This document shows, piece after piece, positions 43,026 through 50,344 of a stretch of 57,704 nt of DNA. The number at the start of each line of letters is the position of its first letter. Within the stretch, counting starts at the first letter, position 1. The stretch is from Ramlibacter sp. Its GTDB lineage: Bacteria > Pseudomonadota > Gammaproteobacteria > Burkholderiales > Burkholderiaceae_C. The stretch is taken from NCBI GenBank assembly GCA_028292245.1, contig JAQGMS010000269.1, positions 1-57,704 on the forward strand, read 5' to 3'. Both the position numbers and the translations under genes were made by a program. The notes beneath the pieces are model-generated. The model was given only the letters and a program-made list of their open reading frames with translations, searched no databases and was not told where the DNA came from.

Positions 43026-43277
43026 TCAGTTCCGATCGGCTTGCGGCGTGGTGCTGCTGGCCGATGCGGTGGACGAATCGGTCGTCGTGCTGCCGCTGTT
43101 GGACAGAGTGGGCGAGCTGGTGTCGCTGCTGGTAGCGGGGGTGTTTTGCGTCGCGCTGGTGCTTGCGGCCCCCGAGTCGGTGCTGGGCGCCGAGGTCTGG
43201 GCGATTGCCAGCCCCACGCCGCCGGCGAGGGCGGCCGCTGCGGCCAAGGTGGTCAAGGTTTTCCTGGTTGAGTTCAT
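43026..43277 (-). CDS. Exported Ser/Thr-rich protein ending in ADRN (83 aa)
   Basis: A signal peptide (TLTTLAAAAALAGGVGLAIAQ) is followed by an almost pure Ser/Thr/Ala/Asp chain ending TTPQADRN. Apart from the tail and the export signal, little is shared with the other two ADRN proteins, which makes the conserved tail notable. AGGAG before ATG 43277. It is the first gene of a two-gene operon with the transpeptidase-like protein. Confidence 0.8.
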   Translation of the reverse strand: MNSTRKTLTTLAAAAALAGGVGLAIAQTSAPSTDSGAASTSATQNTPATSSDTSSPTLSNSGSTTTDSSTASASSTTPQADRN

Positions 43278-43384
43278 ATCCGTACTCCTGTTCGCGTGAA
43301 TGAAAAACGCCGGCGGATGCCAGCTGTTTTTTAGATTACGGAGTGCCCCCGGAGACGGATAGTGGGGATATTGCGGCAGCGCCT

Positions 43385-43390
43385 GTAGGA
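43385..43390 (-). promoter_or_regulatory. TCCTAC box before the ADRN/transpeptidase operon
   Basis: Reads gccagTCCTACAGGC on the coding strand, 108 bases before ATG 43277. CTATCC follows after about 22 bases. Confidence 0.5.
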
Positions 43391-43419
43391 CTGGCGCTGT
43401 CACGACTTGCGTCGTTATG

Positions 43420-43608
43420 TCACGACGAACCCTGCGGGAACGGCAGGACTTCCTGGCCCCAGCGTTCGATCTGCAGGGAAGGGTCGGCGCATTCGCAGCC
43501 GAGCGCGAGGTCGTCGTCCTCCGAGAACCAGCGGGCAGTCGTGTCGACCAGCGCGGCAACCGGGCGTGCGCCATTGAAGGAAAGCGGTGGCTGCGGGGAT
43601 TCGGTCAT
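43420..43608 (-). CDS. Small acidic protein of unknown function (62 aa)
   Basis: A soluble 62-residue protein with two short ordered-looking parts (PVAALVDTTARWFSEDDDLA and LQIERWGQEVLPFP) and two Cys in LGCECADPS. GGAG seven bases before the ATG supports it. A TCCTAC box lies 80 bases upstream. No family is recognised. Confidence 0.68.
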   Translation of the reverse strand: MTESPQPPLSFNGARPVAALVDTTARWFSEDDDLALGCECADPSLQIERWGQEVLPFPQGSS

Positions 43609-43687
43609 GGTTCGCTCCGGTTGAACGGTAGAGCCATTCTTGGCCGCTGAGCCACGGCGCCTCTATCCGAGAAGCGCGCGTCATCGC

Positions 43688-43693
43688 GTAGGA
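43688..43693 (-). promoter_or_regulatory. TCCTAC box before the 62-aa protein gene
   Basis: Reads caagcTCCTACGCGATG on the coding strand, 80 bases before ATG 43608, and overlaps the 3' end region of the methyltransferase gene upstream. GATAGAG follows after about 20 bases. Confidence 0.4.
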
Positions 43694-43699
43694 GCTTGC

Positions 43700-44860
43700 C
43701 TACTTTTTCGGGTCCGCCACGGCAGCCAGCCGCCAAAGCGAGGTCACTTCCCTGGCCCGCGCGGCGTGCAGCGGATCGCCGGCGTCGGCGGCTTTGGGAT
43801 GGCGAGGCCGCACGTCGTTGCGCGCCACGACGCGCAAGCCCGCCGCCGCGATCCATCCCATCAACTGGTCGCGCGACCGAAGCCCCAGGTGCTCTGCCAG
43901 GTCGGACAGGATCAACCAGCCTTCGCCGTGCTCCGCCAGGTGTGCCGGCAACCCGGCCAGGAAGCCCCGCAGCATGCGGCTGTCTTCGTCGTAGATCGCG
44001 TGCTCCAGTGGTGAGCTGGGCCGCGCCGGCAACCAGGGCGGGTTGCAGACAACCAACGCCGCCTGCCCCGGCGGGAACAGATCGGCCTGCACCACTTCGA
44101 CCTGCGCCTGCAGCCCCAGCCGCGCCAGGTTTTCCCTCGCGCACGCCAGTGCGCGAGGGTCCTGGTCGGTCGCCACGACGCGCTGCACGCCACGGCGTGC
44201 GAGGATGGCGGCGATCACGCCGGTGCCGGTGCCGATGTCGAACGCCAGCTCTTTCGACGGCAAGGGCGCCTTGGCCACCAGGTCGAGGTATTCGCCGCGC
44301 ACCGGCGAGAACACGCCGTAGTGCGGATGGATGCGGTTGCCGGGCGCTTCGCCGAGCGCTGGAATTTCGACACCCTTCTTGCGCCATTCATGCGCGCCGA
44401 CCAGGCCGAGCAGTTCACGCAGCGATGCAACCGTGGGCTGGCCATCCGGCGGGCCCCAGGCTTCGCCGCAAGCCTCGCGCAAATCCGGCGCGCGCGGCAA
44501 CGCGATGCGCCAGTCGCCGTCCAGCTCGATCAGCAATTTGCCCAGAACGCGCGAGCGCTGGCCCTGCGCCTGGCGATGCGTGTTGAAGGCTTCCAGAGGC
44601 GACGAAGGTTTGGCGGCCGGATTGCGCGGCTTGCGGTCGGTGCGCCGCGCCAAGGCCTGCAGCAATTGGCGCGCGTTGTGGAAATCGCTGCGCCACAGCA
44701 GGCCGCATCCTTCGCTGGCCAGCCGATGGGCGGCGTCGGCGGTCAGCGTGTCGTCTACCAGCTGTATCTTCTTTGGGGGCGCAACTCCCGCCTCGGAACG
44801 CCAGCGGGCGCGCCGTTGCTGGCCACCCTCAGGCCATTCGACGTGCGGCGATTCGCTCAC
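43700..44860 (-). CDS. Class I methyltransferase with NPPW motif
   Basis: The 386-residue protein has an uncharacterised N-terminal half and a C-terminal methyltransferase domain (about 200-386). The domain has [16 protein letters not shown] as SAM-binding motif [17 protein letters not shown] as motif II and [10 protein letters not shown] as catalytic motif IV. The NPPW/NPPY form is typical of enzymes that methylate amide or exocyclic nitrogens (HemK/RsmC type), so a glutamine or rRNA base is a likely target. The GTG start overlaps the stop of the DUF808 gene (GTGA). Confidence 0.88.
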   Translation of the reverse strand: MSESPHVEWPEGGQQRRARWRSEAGVAPPKKIQLVDDTLTADAAHRLASEGCGLLWRSDFHNARQLLQALARRTDRKPRNPAAKPSSPLEAFNTHRQAQGQRSRVLGKLLIELDGDWRIALPRAPDLREACGEAWGPPDGQPTVASLRELLGLVGAHEWRKKGVEIPALGEAPGNRIHPHYGVFSPVRGEYLDLVAKAPLPSKELAFDIGTGTGVIAAILARRGVQRVVATDQDPRALACARENLARLGLQAQVEVVQADLFPPGQAALVVCNPPWLPARPSSPLEHAIYDEDSRMLRGFLAGLPAHLAEHGEGWLILSDLAEHLGLRSRDQLMGWIAAAGLRVVARNDVRPRHPKAADAGDPLHAARAREVTSLWRLAAVADPKK

Positions 44861-45771
44861 GCCGCCGCCTTGCGGCGAAACATCCGCTGGGCCAGCGTGA
44901 CGACGCCCAGCACGATCGCGCCGGCGACCAGCCCTGCCAAGCCATTGAGCAGCATCGACACAACTGACTGGAAGCCGCTCGCGCTCTGCGACCATTGCTC
45001 GATGGCGTGATGCAGCGGTGGCACACCATGCACCAGGATGCCGCCGCCGACCAGGAACATCGCCGCCGTGCCGAGCACCGACAAGCTCTTCATCAGCCAG
45101 GGCGCGGCGCGCAGGATTTGCGCCCCAAGCTGCCGGGCCGCGCGGCTGCCACTGCGGCTGAGATACAGCCCCGCATCGTCGGTCTTCACGATGCCCGCCA
45201 CCAAGCCATACACGCCGATCGTCATCACCACCGCAATGCCCGCGAGCACCCCGACCTGGACTGGCAGCTCGTTGCCCGCCACGATGCCCAGCGTGATGGC
45301 GATGATCTCGGCTGAGAGGATGAAATCGGTGCGCACCGCGCCCTTGATCTTGTCCTTTTCCAGCTGGCACAGGTCGATGTCGGGATTGGCCAGCGCCTGC
45401 GCCAACGCCTGGTGGTGCGCCTCGTCATGGGACCGGCTGTGCAGCAGCTTGTGCGCGAGCTTTTCGAAACCTTCGAAGCACAGGAAGGCGCCGCCCACCA
45501 TCAGCAGGGGCGTCACGGCCCACGGCGCGAATGCGCTGATCGCCAGCGCCGCCGGGACCAGGATCGCCTTGTTGATGAACGAGCCCTTGGCGACCGCCCA
45601 GACCACCGGCAATTCGCGGTTGGCATGCACCCCGGTGACCTGTTGCGCGTTGAGGGCGAGGTCGTCGCCCAGCACCCCGGCGGTTTTCTTGGCCGCCACC
45701 TTGGCCAGCACCGATACGTCGTCCAGGATGGTGGCGATGTCGTCCAGCAGGGCCAGCAGGCTCGATGCCAT
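44857..45771 (-). CDS. DUF808 (YedI-like) membrane protein
   Basis: The 304-residue inner-membrane protein has about six helices and the conserved N terminus [20 protein letters not shown] and [16 protein letters not shown], matching YedI/DUF808. A soluble loop ([16 protein letters not shown]) is rich in His and could bind metal. The function is unknown. GGAAGG precedes the ATG. It is coupled to the downstream methyltransferase gene by a four-base overlap. Confidence 0.92.
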   Translation of the reverse strand: MASSLLALLDDIATILDDVSVLAKVAAKKTAGVLGDDLALNAQQVTGVHANRELPVVWAVAKGSFINKAILVPAALAISAFAPWAVTPLLMVGGAFLCFEGFEKLAHKLLHSRSHDEAHHQALAQALANPDIDLCQLEKDKIKGAVRTDFILSAEIIAITLGIVAGNELPVQVGVLAGIAVVMTIGVYGLVAGIVKTDDAGLYLSRSGSRAARQLGAQILRAAPWLMKSLSVLGTAAMFLVGGGILVHGVPPLHHAIEQWSQSASGFQSVVSMLLNGLAGLVAGAIVLGVVTLAQRMFRRKAAA

Positions 45772-45789
45772 CGTCGCTTCGCCTTCCCG

Positions 45790-46305
45790 TCAGTCCAGCG
45801 CGCGCTTCAGCCGGATTTCCTCGAGCTTGACGCCGCTGATGACGGCTGTCTTGGCCGTATTGAGTTCGCGCTTGAAGCCGGCCAGCTCGAAAAAGCGCAG
45901 CGCGCGGTCGTTGGCGAGCGGAATCCACAGCGTGACCTCGGTGCAGCCTTCCTCGAGCAGGCCTTCGCGCGCGGCGTCCCAGAGCGCCAGGCCCGCGCCG
46001 CTGCCCCACAGCGAAGGCTCGACGTAGATCGCCCAGATTTCGCCGGTGGTCGGTTTGGATTTCGGGTCGCGCGAGCGGTCGAAGCCGACGAAGCCGACGA
46101 CGCGGCCCGCGTCGAGCGCCACCTGTACCAGCGGCTCGCCGTATTCGATGGCGTCGCGCCAGAAGGCGCGGCGCTTTTCCATCGGCAGGCTTTGCGGCGC
46201 CCCGGGGGCGATGCTTTCATAGGCGGTGTGGGAGGAACTGGCGTGGACGGCGGCTACCTGTTCGGCATCGCTGTCCACTGCCGGACGAACCTGGTAGCTG
46301 GGCAT
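45790..46305 (-). CDS. GNAT family N-acetyltransferase
   Basis: The 171-residue protein has the GNAT order: YQVRPAVDSDAEQVAAVHAS at the start, VVGFVGFDR strand, IWAIYVEPSLWGSGAGLALW containing the acetyl-CoA pyrophosphate loop, and FFELAGFKRE near the end. It transfers an acetyl group from acetyl-CoA to an unknown amine. It is divergent from the ferredoxin gene. Confidence 0.9.
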   Translation of the reverse strand: MPSYQVRPAVDSDAEQVAAVHASSSHTAYESIAPGAPQSLPMEKRRAFWRDAIEYGEPLVQVALDAGRVVGFVGFDRSRDPKSKPTTGEIWAIYVEPSLWGSGAGLALWDAAREGLLEEGCTEVTLWIPLANDRALRFFELAGFKRELNTAKTAVISGVKLEEIRLKRALD

Positions 46306-46347
46306 AGATCGATTGGGCTGAGGAAACTGCGCTGATTATGATGGGCC

Positions 46348-46635
46348 ATGACCGACCCGCGGCGCTTCACGGCGCGCTTCGAACCGGATGGGAGTACTTT
46401 CGAAGTCACGCCCGATCGGCCGCTATTGGCCGCGGCCGAGCAGGCCGGTGTCGACCTGCCCAGCTCGTGCCGCAACGGCACCTGCCGCACCTGCATGTGC
46501 CGCTTGCTGGAAGGGCAGGTCCGCTACCTGATCGAATGGCCGGGCGTGTTGCCGGAGGAAAAGGCCGACGGCTGGATCCTGCCCTGCATCGCCTACCCCC
46601 TGTCGAACGTTGTGCTGCGCCGCAACGGCCCTTGA
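46348..46635 (+). CDS. 2Fe-2S ferredoxin (plant type)
   Basis: The 95-residue electron carrier has four cluster ligands, Cys41, Cys46, Cys49 and Cys80, in SCRNGTCRTCMC and WILPCIAYP. The fold matches stand-alone plant-type ferredoxins. No oxygenase or reductase gene is next to it, so its partner is elsewhere. Confidence 0.92.
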   Translation: MTDPRRFTARFEPDGSTFEVTPDRPLLAAAEQAGVDLPSSCRNGTCRTCMCRLLEGQVRYLIEWPGVLPEEKADGWILPCIAYPLSNVVLRRNGP

Positions 46636-46637
46636 GC

Positions 46638-46814
46638 TCAGTCGTTGCCGGCAGTGAAGGGGCTGCGCCGGATGTATTTGTGTTCGCCGTCCGGGATCGG
46701 CTTGGCGTTCGGATCGGGTTGGTGCTCGACGGCGTTGGTTCCGGGCTCCTCGTCGGCCGGCTTCTTCGGCGCGTGTTCATCGTCGGCCCGGGGCGGGTTC
46801 TGCCGTGTGCTCAT
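46638..46814 (-). CDS. Small acidic, Pro-rich protein of unknown function (58 aa)
   Basis: The protein starts MSTRQNPPRADDEHAPKKPA and ends KYIRRSPFTAGND; it is charge-rich and probably disordered. Two ATGs lie six bases apart; AGGAG directly abuts the first, so the second (46814) is at proper distance and is chosen. A TCCTAC box is 53 bases upstream, the closest in the window. No family is recognised. Confidence 0.72.
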   Translation of the reverse strand: MSTRQNPPRADDEHAPKKPADEEPGTNAVEHQPDPNAKPIPDGEHKYIRRSPFTAGND

Positions 46815-46866
46815 CTGCATCTCCTGGAGTGATGCGCCAATCTAAGCCACCGGCAACGGGGTCGGT

Positions 46867-46872
46867 GTAGGA
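46867..46872 (-). promoter_or_regulatory. TCCTAC box before the 58-aa protein gene
   Basis: Reads agcggTCCTACACCG on the coding strand, 53 bases before ATG 46814. CTTAGATT follows after about 20 bases. Confidence 0.5.
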
Positions 46873-46914
46873 CCGCTGCGCGCGTGCGCCGCGGCGGTGG
46901 CATAGTCGGCGCAG

Positions 46915-47622
46915 ATGAAGAAGCACCTGATCTGGCTGGGCCTGGTCCTGGCCGCCCCCTGGGGCCACGCCGCGCCACCCTTCGAAGACACCATGGCGCA
47001 GCGCACGCTCGCCTGCGTCGCCTGCCACGGCAAGGAAGGCCGGGCGGCACCCGACGGCTACTACCCGCGCATCGCTGGCAAGCCGGCCGGTTATCTCTAC
47101 AACCAGCTCCTGAATTTCCGCGACGGCCGCAGGCACTACGGCCTGATGACGCGGCTGCTCGACCCGTTGTCGGACGCCTACCTGCTGGAGATCGCGCAGC
47201 ACTTCGCCTCGCTCGACCTGCCGTACGCCGCGCCGCAACGAATTGCCGTGCCCGCGCCGGTCCTGGAGCGCGGGCGGGCGCTGGCACTACAAGGCGACGA
47301 AAGCAGGAAAATCCCCGCCTGCGTGCAATGCCATGGCCGGGCGCTGACCGGTGTGGCGCCGAACACGCCGGGCTTGCTCGGGCTTTCGCGCGACTACCTC
47401 AACGCGCAATTGGGCGCCTGGAAAACCGGCCAGCGCCGCGCGCACGCGCCGGATTGCATGGCGAGCATCGCCCGGCAGCTGGGCCCCGAAGACCTCAACG
47501 CCGTGGCCGGCTGGCTGGCGGTGCAACCGTTGCCGGCCGACACCCATGCCGTTGCGTCGCTGCCTCGCGCGCCGTCGATCTCGTGCGGCAGCGCGCTGGC
47601 GCCCGCAGGAAGGCAGCCATGA
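46915..47622 (+). CDS. Dihaem cytochrome c (c4-like)
   Basis: The 235-residue periplasmic protein has a signal peptide (IWLGLVLAAPWGHA). Two haem sites are CVACH (Cys34, Cys37, His38) and CVQCH (Cys136, Cys139, His140), each followed by a Pro/Met-containing c4-type half (YYPRIAGKPAGYLYNQLLNF in the first). It carries electrons in the periplasm. Its stop overlaps the ATG of the triheme cytochrome gene (ATGA), so the two are made together. Confidence 0.92.
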   Translation: MKKHLIWLGLVLAAPWGHAAPPFEDTMAQRTLACVACHGKEGRAAPDGYYPRIAGKPAGYLYNQLLNFRDGRRHYGLMTRLLDPLSDAYLLEIAQHFASLDLPYAAPQRIAVPAPVLERGRALALQGDESRKIPACVQCHGRALTGVAPNTPGLLGLSRDYLNAQLGAWKTGQRRAHAPDCMASIARQLGPEDLNAVAGWLAVQPLPADTHAVASLPRAPSISCGSALAPAGRQP

Positions 47623-48896
47623 AGCGGGTTGTCGTTGCAATCCTGCTCGGCGCACTGGCGTTGCTCGCGCTGGTGTGGTTCCTGAACTTCCGCGGCGAAG
47701 ACCAGATTCATGATGCGCCGCCGCTCACGCCACCCACCGGGGAGAAAGTGGCGCGCGGAGCCTACCTGGCGCGTGCGGGCAATTGCATCGCTTGCCACAC
47801 CGAGCGGGGCGGCACCCCGTTCGCGGGCGGGCGCGCCATCGAAACCCCGTTCGGCACGGTGTACTCGAGCAACCTCACGCCCGACAAGGCGACCGGCATC
47901 GGCGAGTGGTCGCCAGCGCAGTTCTGGCGCGCGCTGCACAACGGCCGCTCGCGCGACGGTCGCCTGCTCTACCCCGCGTTTCCCTATCCGAACTACACGC
48001 TGGTGGCGCGCGCCGATGCCGACGCGATCTACGACTACCTGCGCAGCCTCGCCCCGGTGCAACGGGCCAACACGGCGCACAGCTTGCGCTGGCCATACAG
48101 CACGCAGGCGGCGCTGGCGGTATGGCGAGCGATGTATTTCAGCCCGGGTGGCTACGAGGAAGACCACGCTCGATCCGCGGAATGGAACCGCGGCGCCTAC
48201 CTGGTGCGGGGGCTGGGCCATTGCGGCGCCTGCCACACCGCGCGCAACGCGCTGGGTGCGAGCAGCGACATGATGGACCTCTCGGGCGGCCTGATCCCGA
48301 TGCAGAACTGGTACGCACCGTCGTTGGCTTCGGCGGCGGAAGCGGGCGTCGCGGACTGGGCGCCGGCGCAGATCGTGCGGCTGCTGCAGACCGGCGTGGC
48401 TCCGCGCGGCACCGTGCTGGGGCCGATGGCCGAGGTGGTGTTGCAAAGCACGCAGCACCTTGCGCCCGCCGACCTGCAGGCTATGGCGGTCTTCCTGAAG
48501 GCATTGCCGCAGGGCAAGTCCGAGCCGCCGCCATCAGCGGCGCCGGCGATGAGCACCCGAATGGCTGAGCGCGGCGCCAAGCTCTATGAACAGCACTGCG
48601 TGCAATGCCACGGCGACGACGGCCTGGGCGTGCCGGGGGCGTATCCCGCGCTCGCCGGCAATCGCGCCGTCACGCTCCCGGCCACCGCGAACCTGGTGCA
48701 GGTGGTGCTGGCCGGCGGCTTCCCGCCCGCGACTGCCGGCAACCCCCGGCCGTTCGGCATGCCGCCCTACGCGACGGTGCTCAGCGACGCGGACATGGCA
48801 GCCGTCATCAGCCACATCCGCGCGGCCTGGGGCAACAAGGCCCCGGCCGTCAGCGAGCTGGCCGTGACCCGGCAACGCGGCAGCACCGGGCCCTAG
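47619..48896 (+). CDS. Triheme cytochrome c, alcohol/aldehyde dehydrogenase-type subunit
   Basis: The 425-residue protein has an N-terminal membrane anchor (VVVAILLGALALLALVWF) and three haem sites: CIACH (Cys56, Cys59, His60), CGACH and CVQCH. The segments ETPFGTVYSSNLTPDKATGI and DGRLLYPAFPYPNYT are typical of the cytochrome subunit of membrane-bound alcohol, aldehyde or gluconate dehydrogenases. No catalytic dehydrogenase subunit lies in the window, so the electron donor is encoded elsewhere or is the dihaem protein. Confidence 0.92.
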   Translation: MKRVVVAILLGALALLALVWFLNFRGEDQIHDAPPLTPPTGEKVARGAYLARAGNCIACHTERGGTPFAGGRAIETPFGTVYSSNLTPDKATGIGEWSPAQFWRALHNGRSRDGRLLYPAFPYPNYTLVARADADAIYDYLRSLAPVQRANTAHSLRWPYSTQAALAVWRAMYFSPGGYEEDHARSAEWNRGAYLVRGLGHCGACHTARNALGASSDMMDLSGGLIPMQNWYAPSLASAAEAGVADWAPAQIVRLLQTGVAPRGTVLGPMAEVVLQSTQHLAPADLQAMAVFLKALPQGKSEPPPSAAPAMSTRMAERGAKLYEQHCVQCHGDDGLGVPGAYPALAGNRAVTLPATANLVQVVLAGGFPPATAGNPRPFGMPPYATVLSDADMAAVISHIRAAWGNKAPAVSELAVTRQRGSTGP

Positions 48897-48911
48897 CGCG
48901 CCGGAATCAGC

Positions 48912-49388
48912 ATGGCCTTTCGACCTGTCGCCCTGCCCGCGCAAGTTCCCGGCTCGCTCTTGTTGGGGGCGATGCCGGGGCGTTTCGAATCCTGGGACGA
49001 TTTCGAGTCACAGGCCCAACGCGACGGCCTCGGGCTGGTGGTCTGCCTGACGCCGCGCAGCGAGCTGGCCGAGCTGTCGCCGGGCTATCACGCTGCCATA
49101 TCGCGGGACGCGATGCCCTTTCGTTGGTTGAATGTACCGATGCCCAACTTCGGCGTGCCCGAGGACGCGGCGGGCTTCCGGCGCGACGTACAGGAGGTCG
49201 CGCAGTCCCTGCGGCGCGGCGACACCGTGATGCTGCATTGCGCCGCCGGCATAGGCCGCACCGGAAGCACGGCGGCATGCGTGCTCAAGGCGCTGGGCCT
49301 TCCCACGGGCGAAGCCCTGAAGCGCGTGCGCGAGGCCGGCTCGAATCCCGAGAATGCGCGGCAGTCGGGTCTCGTGGAGTGGTTTTGA
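48912..49388 (+). CDS. Protein tyrosine/dual-specificity phosphatase
   Basis: The 158-residue cytoplasmic enzyme has the phosphatase loop HCAAGIGRTGS, with nucleophile Cys110 and Arg116. The preceding part (LGLVVCLTPRSELAELSPGY, then FRWLNVPMPNFGVPED) fits the small dual-specificity or cyclin-dependent kinase inhibitor 3-like group; Asp86 region may give the general acid. The target is unknown. It follows the cytochrome genes by 15 bases and may share their transcript. Confidence 0.9.
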   Translation: MAFRPVALPAQVPGSLLLGAMPGRFESWDDFESQAQRDGLGLVVCLTPRSELAELSPGYHAAISRDAMPFRWLNVPMPNFGVPEDAAGFRRDVQEVAQSLRRGDTVMLHCAAGIGRTGSTAACVLKALGLPTGEALKRVREAGSNPENARQSGLVEWF

Positions 49389-49401
49389 TTGCGAGATGTT
49401 C

Positions 49402-49508
49402 TTTTGAACGCAGAGGGCGCAGAGGATTCGCAGAGAACGCAGAGAAATTCATTTCAGTTGTCTTCTTCTGCGTCCTTCGCGTAATCTTTGCGCCCTCTGC
49501 GTTCAAAA
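49402..49508. repeat. Long inverted repeat of GCAGAG-type units
   Basis: The 23-base outer arms (49402-49424 and 49486-49508) are complementary except for one mismatch, and each starts or ends with TTTT/AAAA. The interior contains further AACGCAGAG and CTGCGTCC units that also pair partly. It lies between convergent phosphatase and atpE genes and could act as a bidirectional terminator. Repeats of this type (GAACGCAGAGG...) are, as I recall, scattered in Betaproteobacterial intergenic DNA. Confidence 0.85.
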
Positions 49509-49528
49509 ACCGGCGAGCTCCAACCAAA

Positions 49529-49843
<315 letters not shown>

Positions 49844-49858
49844 TCAGGGGTAAGCGGC

Positions 49859-50323
49859 TCAGATGCGCGCCAGCGGCTGGCCGGCGACGGCGGCCAGGGT
49901 CGCTGCTGGCACCTTGTGTGGCGCGATCTCCGCCAGCGGCACGAGCACGAACGCGCGCTGGTTCATGCGCGGATGCGGCACCTGCAATGACGCGCTGTCG
50001 ATGCGTGCGTCGCCGAACAGCAGCAAGTCCAGGTCGAGCGTGCGCGGCGCGTTGCGATAGGGGCGCTCGCGGCCGGCCTCTTGTTCGAGGCTCTGCAATT
50101 GCGCCAGCAGCTCGAAAGCGGTGAGCCGCGTCGCGACCTCGGCGACGGCGTTGATGTAGTCGGGGCCGCTGGAGTCCACGGGCGCGGTGCGATAGAGCGA
50201 CGAATGGCGCACGACGCTGGTATCGGGCAGCTCCCCGATGTGAACCAGCGCCTCGCATACCGCCTGCGTGGGCTCGCCGAGATTGGCGCCCAGCGCAATG
50301 TAGGCGGTCACCGGTTCGCGCAT
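49859..50323 (-). CDS. folK: 2-amino-4-hydroxy-6-hydroxymethyldihydropteridine diphosphokinase
   Basis: The 154-residue enzyme transfers pyrophosphate from ATP to hydroxymethyldihydropterin in folate synthesis. Motifs are YIALGANLGEP at the start, SSLYRTAPVD, DYINAVAEVAT and the signature RTLDLDLLLFGD followed by PHPRMNQRAFVLVPL. It lies 21 bases after pcnB on the same strand, an order common in Burkholderiales. Confidence 0.95.
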   Translation of the reverse strand: MREPVTAYIALGANLGEPTQAVCEALVHIGELPDTSVVRHSSLYRTAPVDSSGPDYINAVAEVATRLTAFELLAQLQSLEQEAGRERPYRNAPRTLDLDLLLFGDARIDSASLQVPHPRMNQRAFVLVPLAEIAPHKVPAATLAAVAGQPLARI

Positions 50324-50344
50324 TTCGTCAGGCTGCGCGGGCAG

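Noticed and set aside
49315-49360. GGCTCGAATCCCGAGAATG resembling a tRNA T-arm
   Set aside because: It lies inside the phosphatase coding region and no acceptor or anticodon stem pairs with it.
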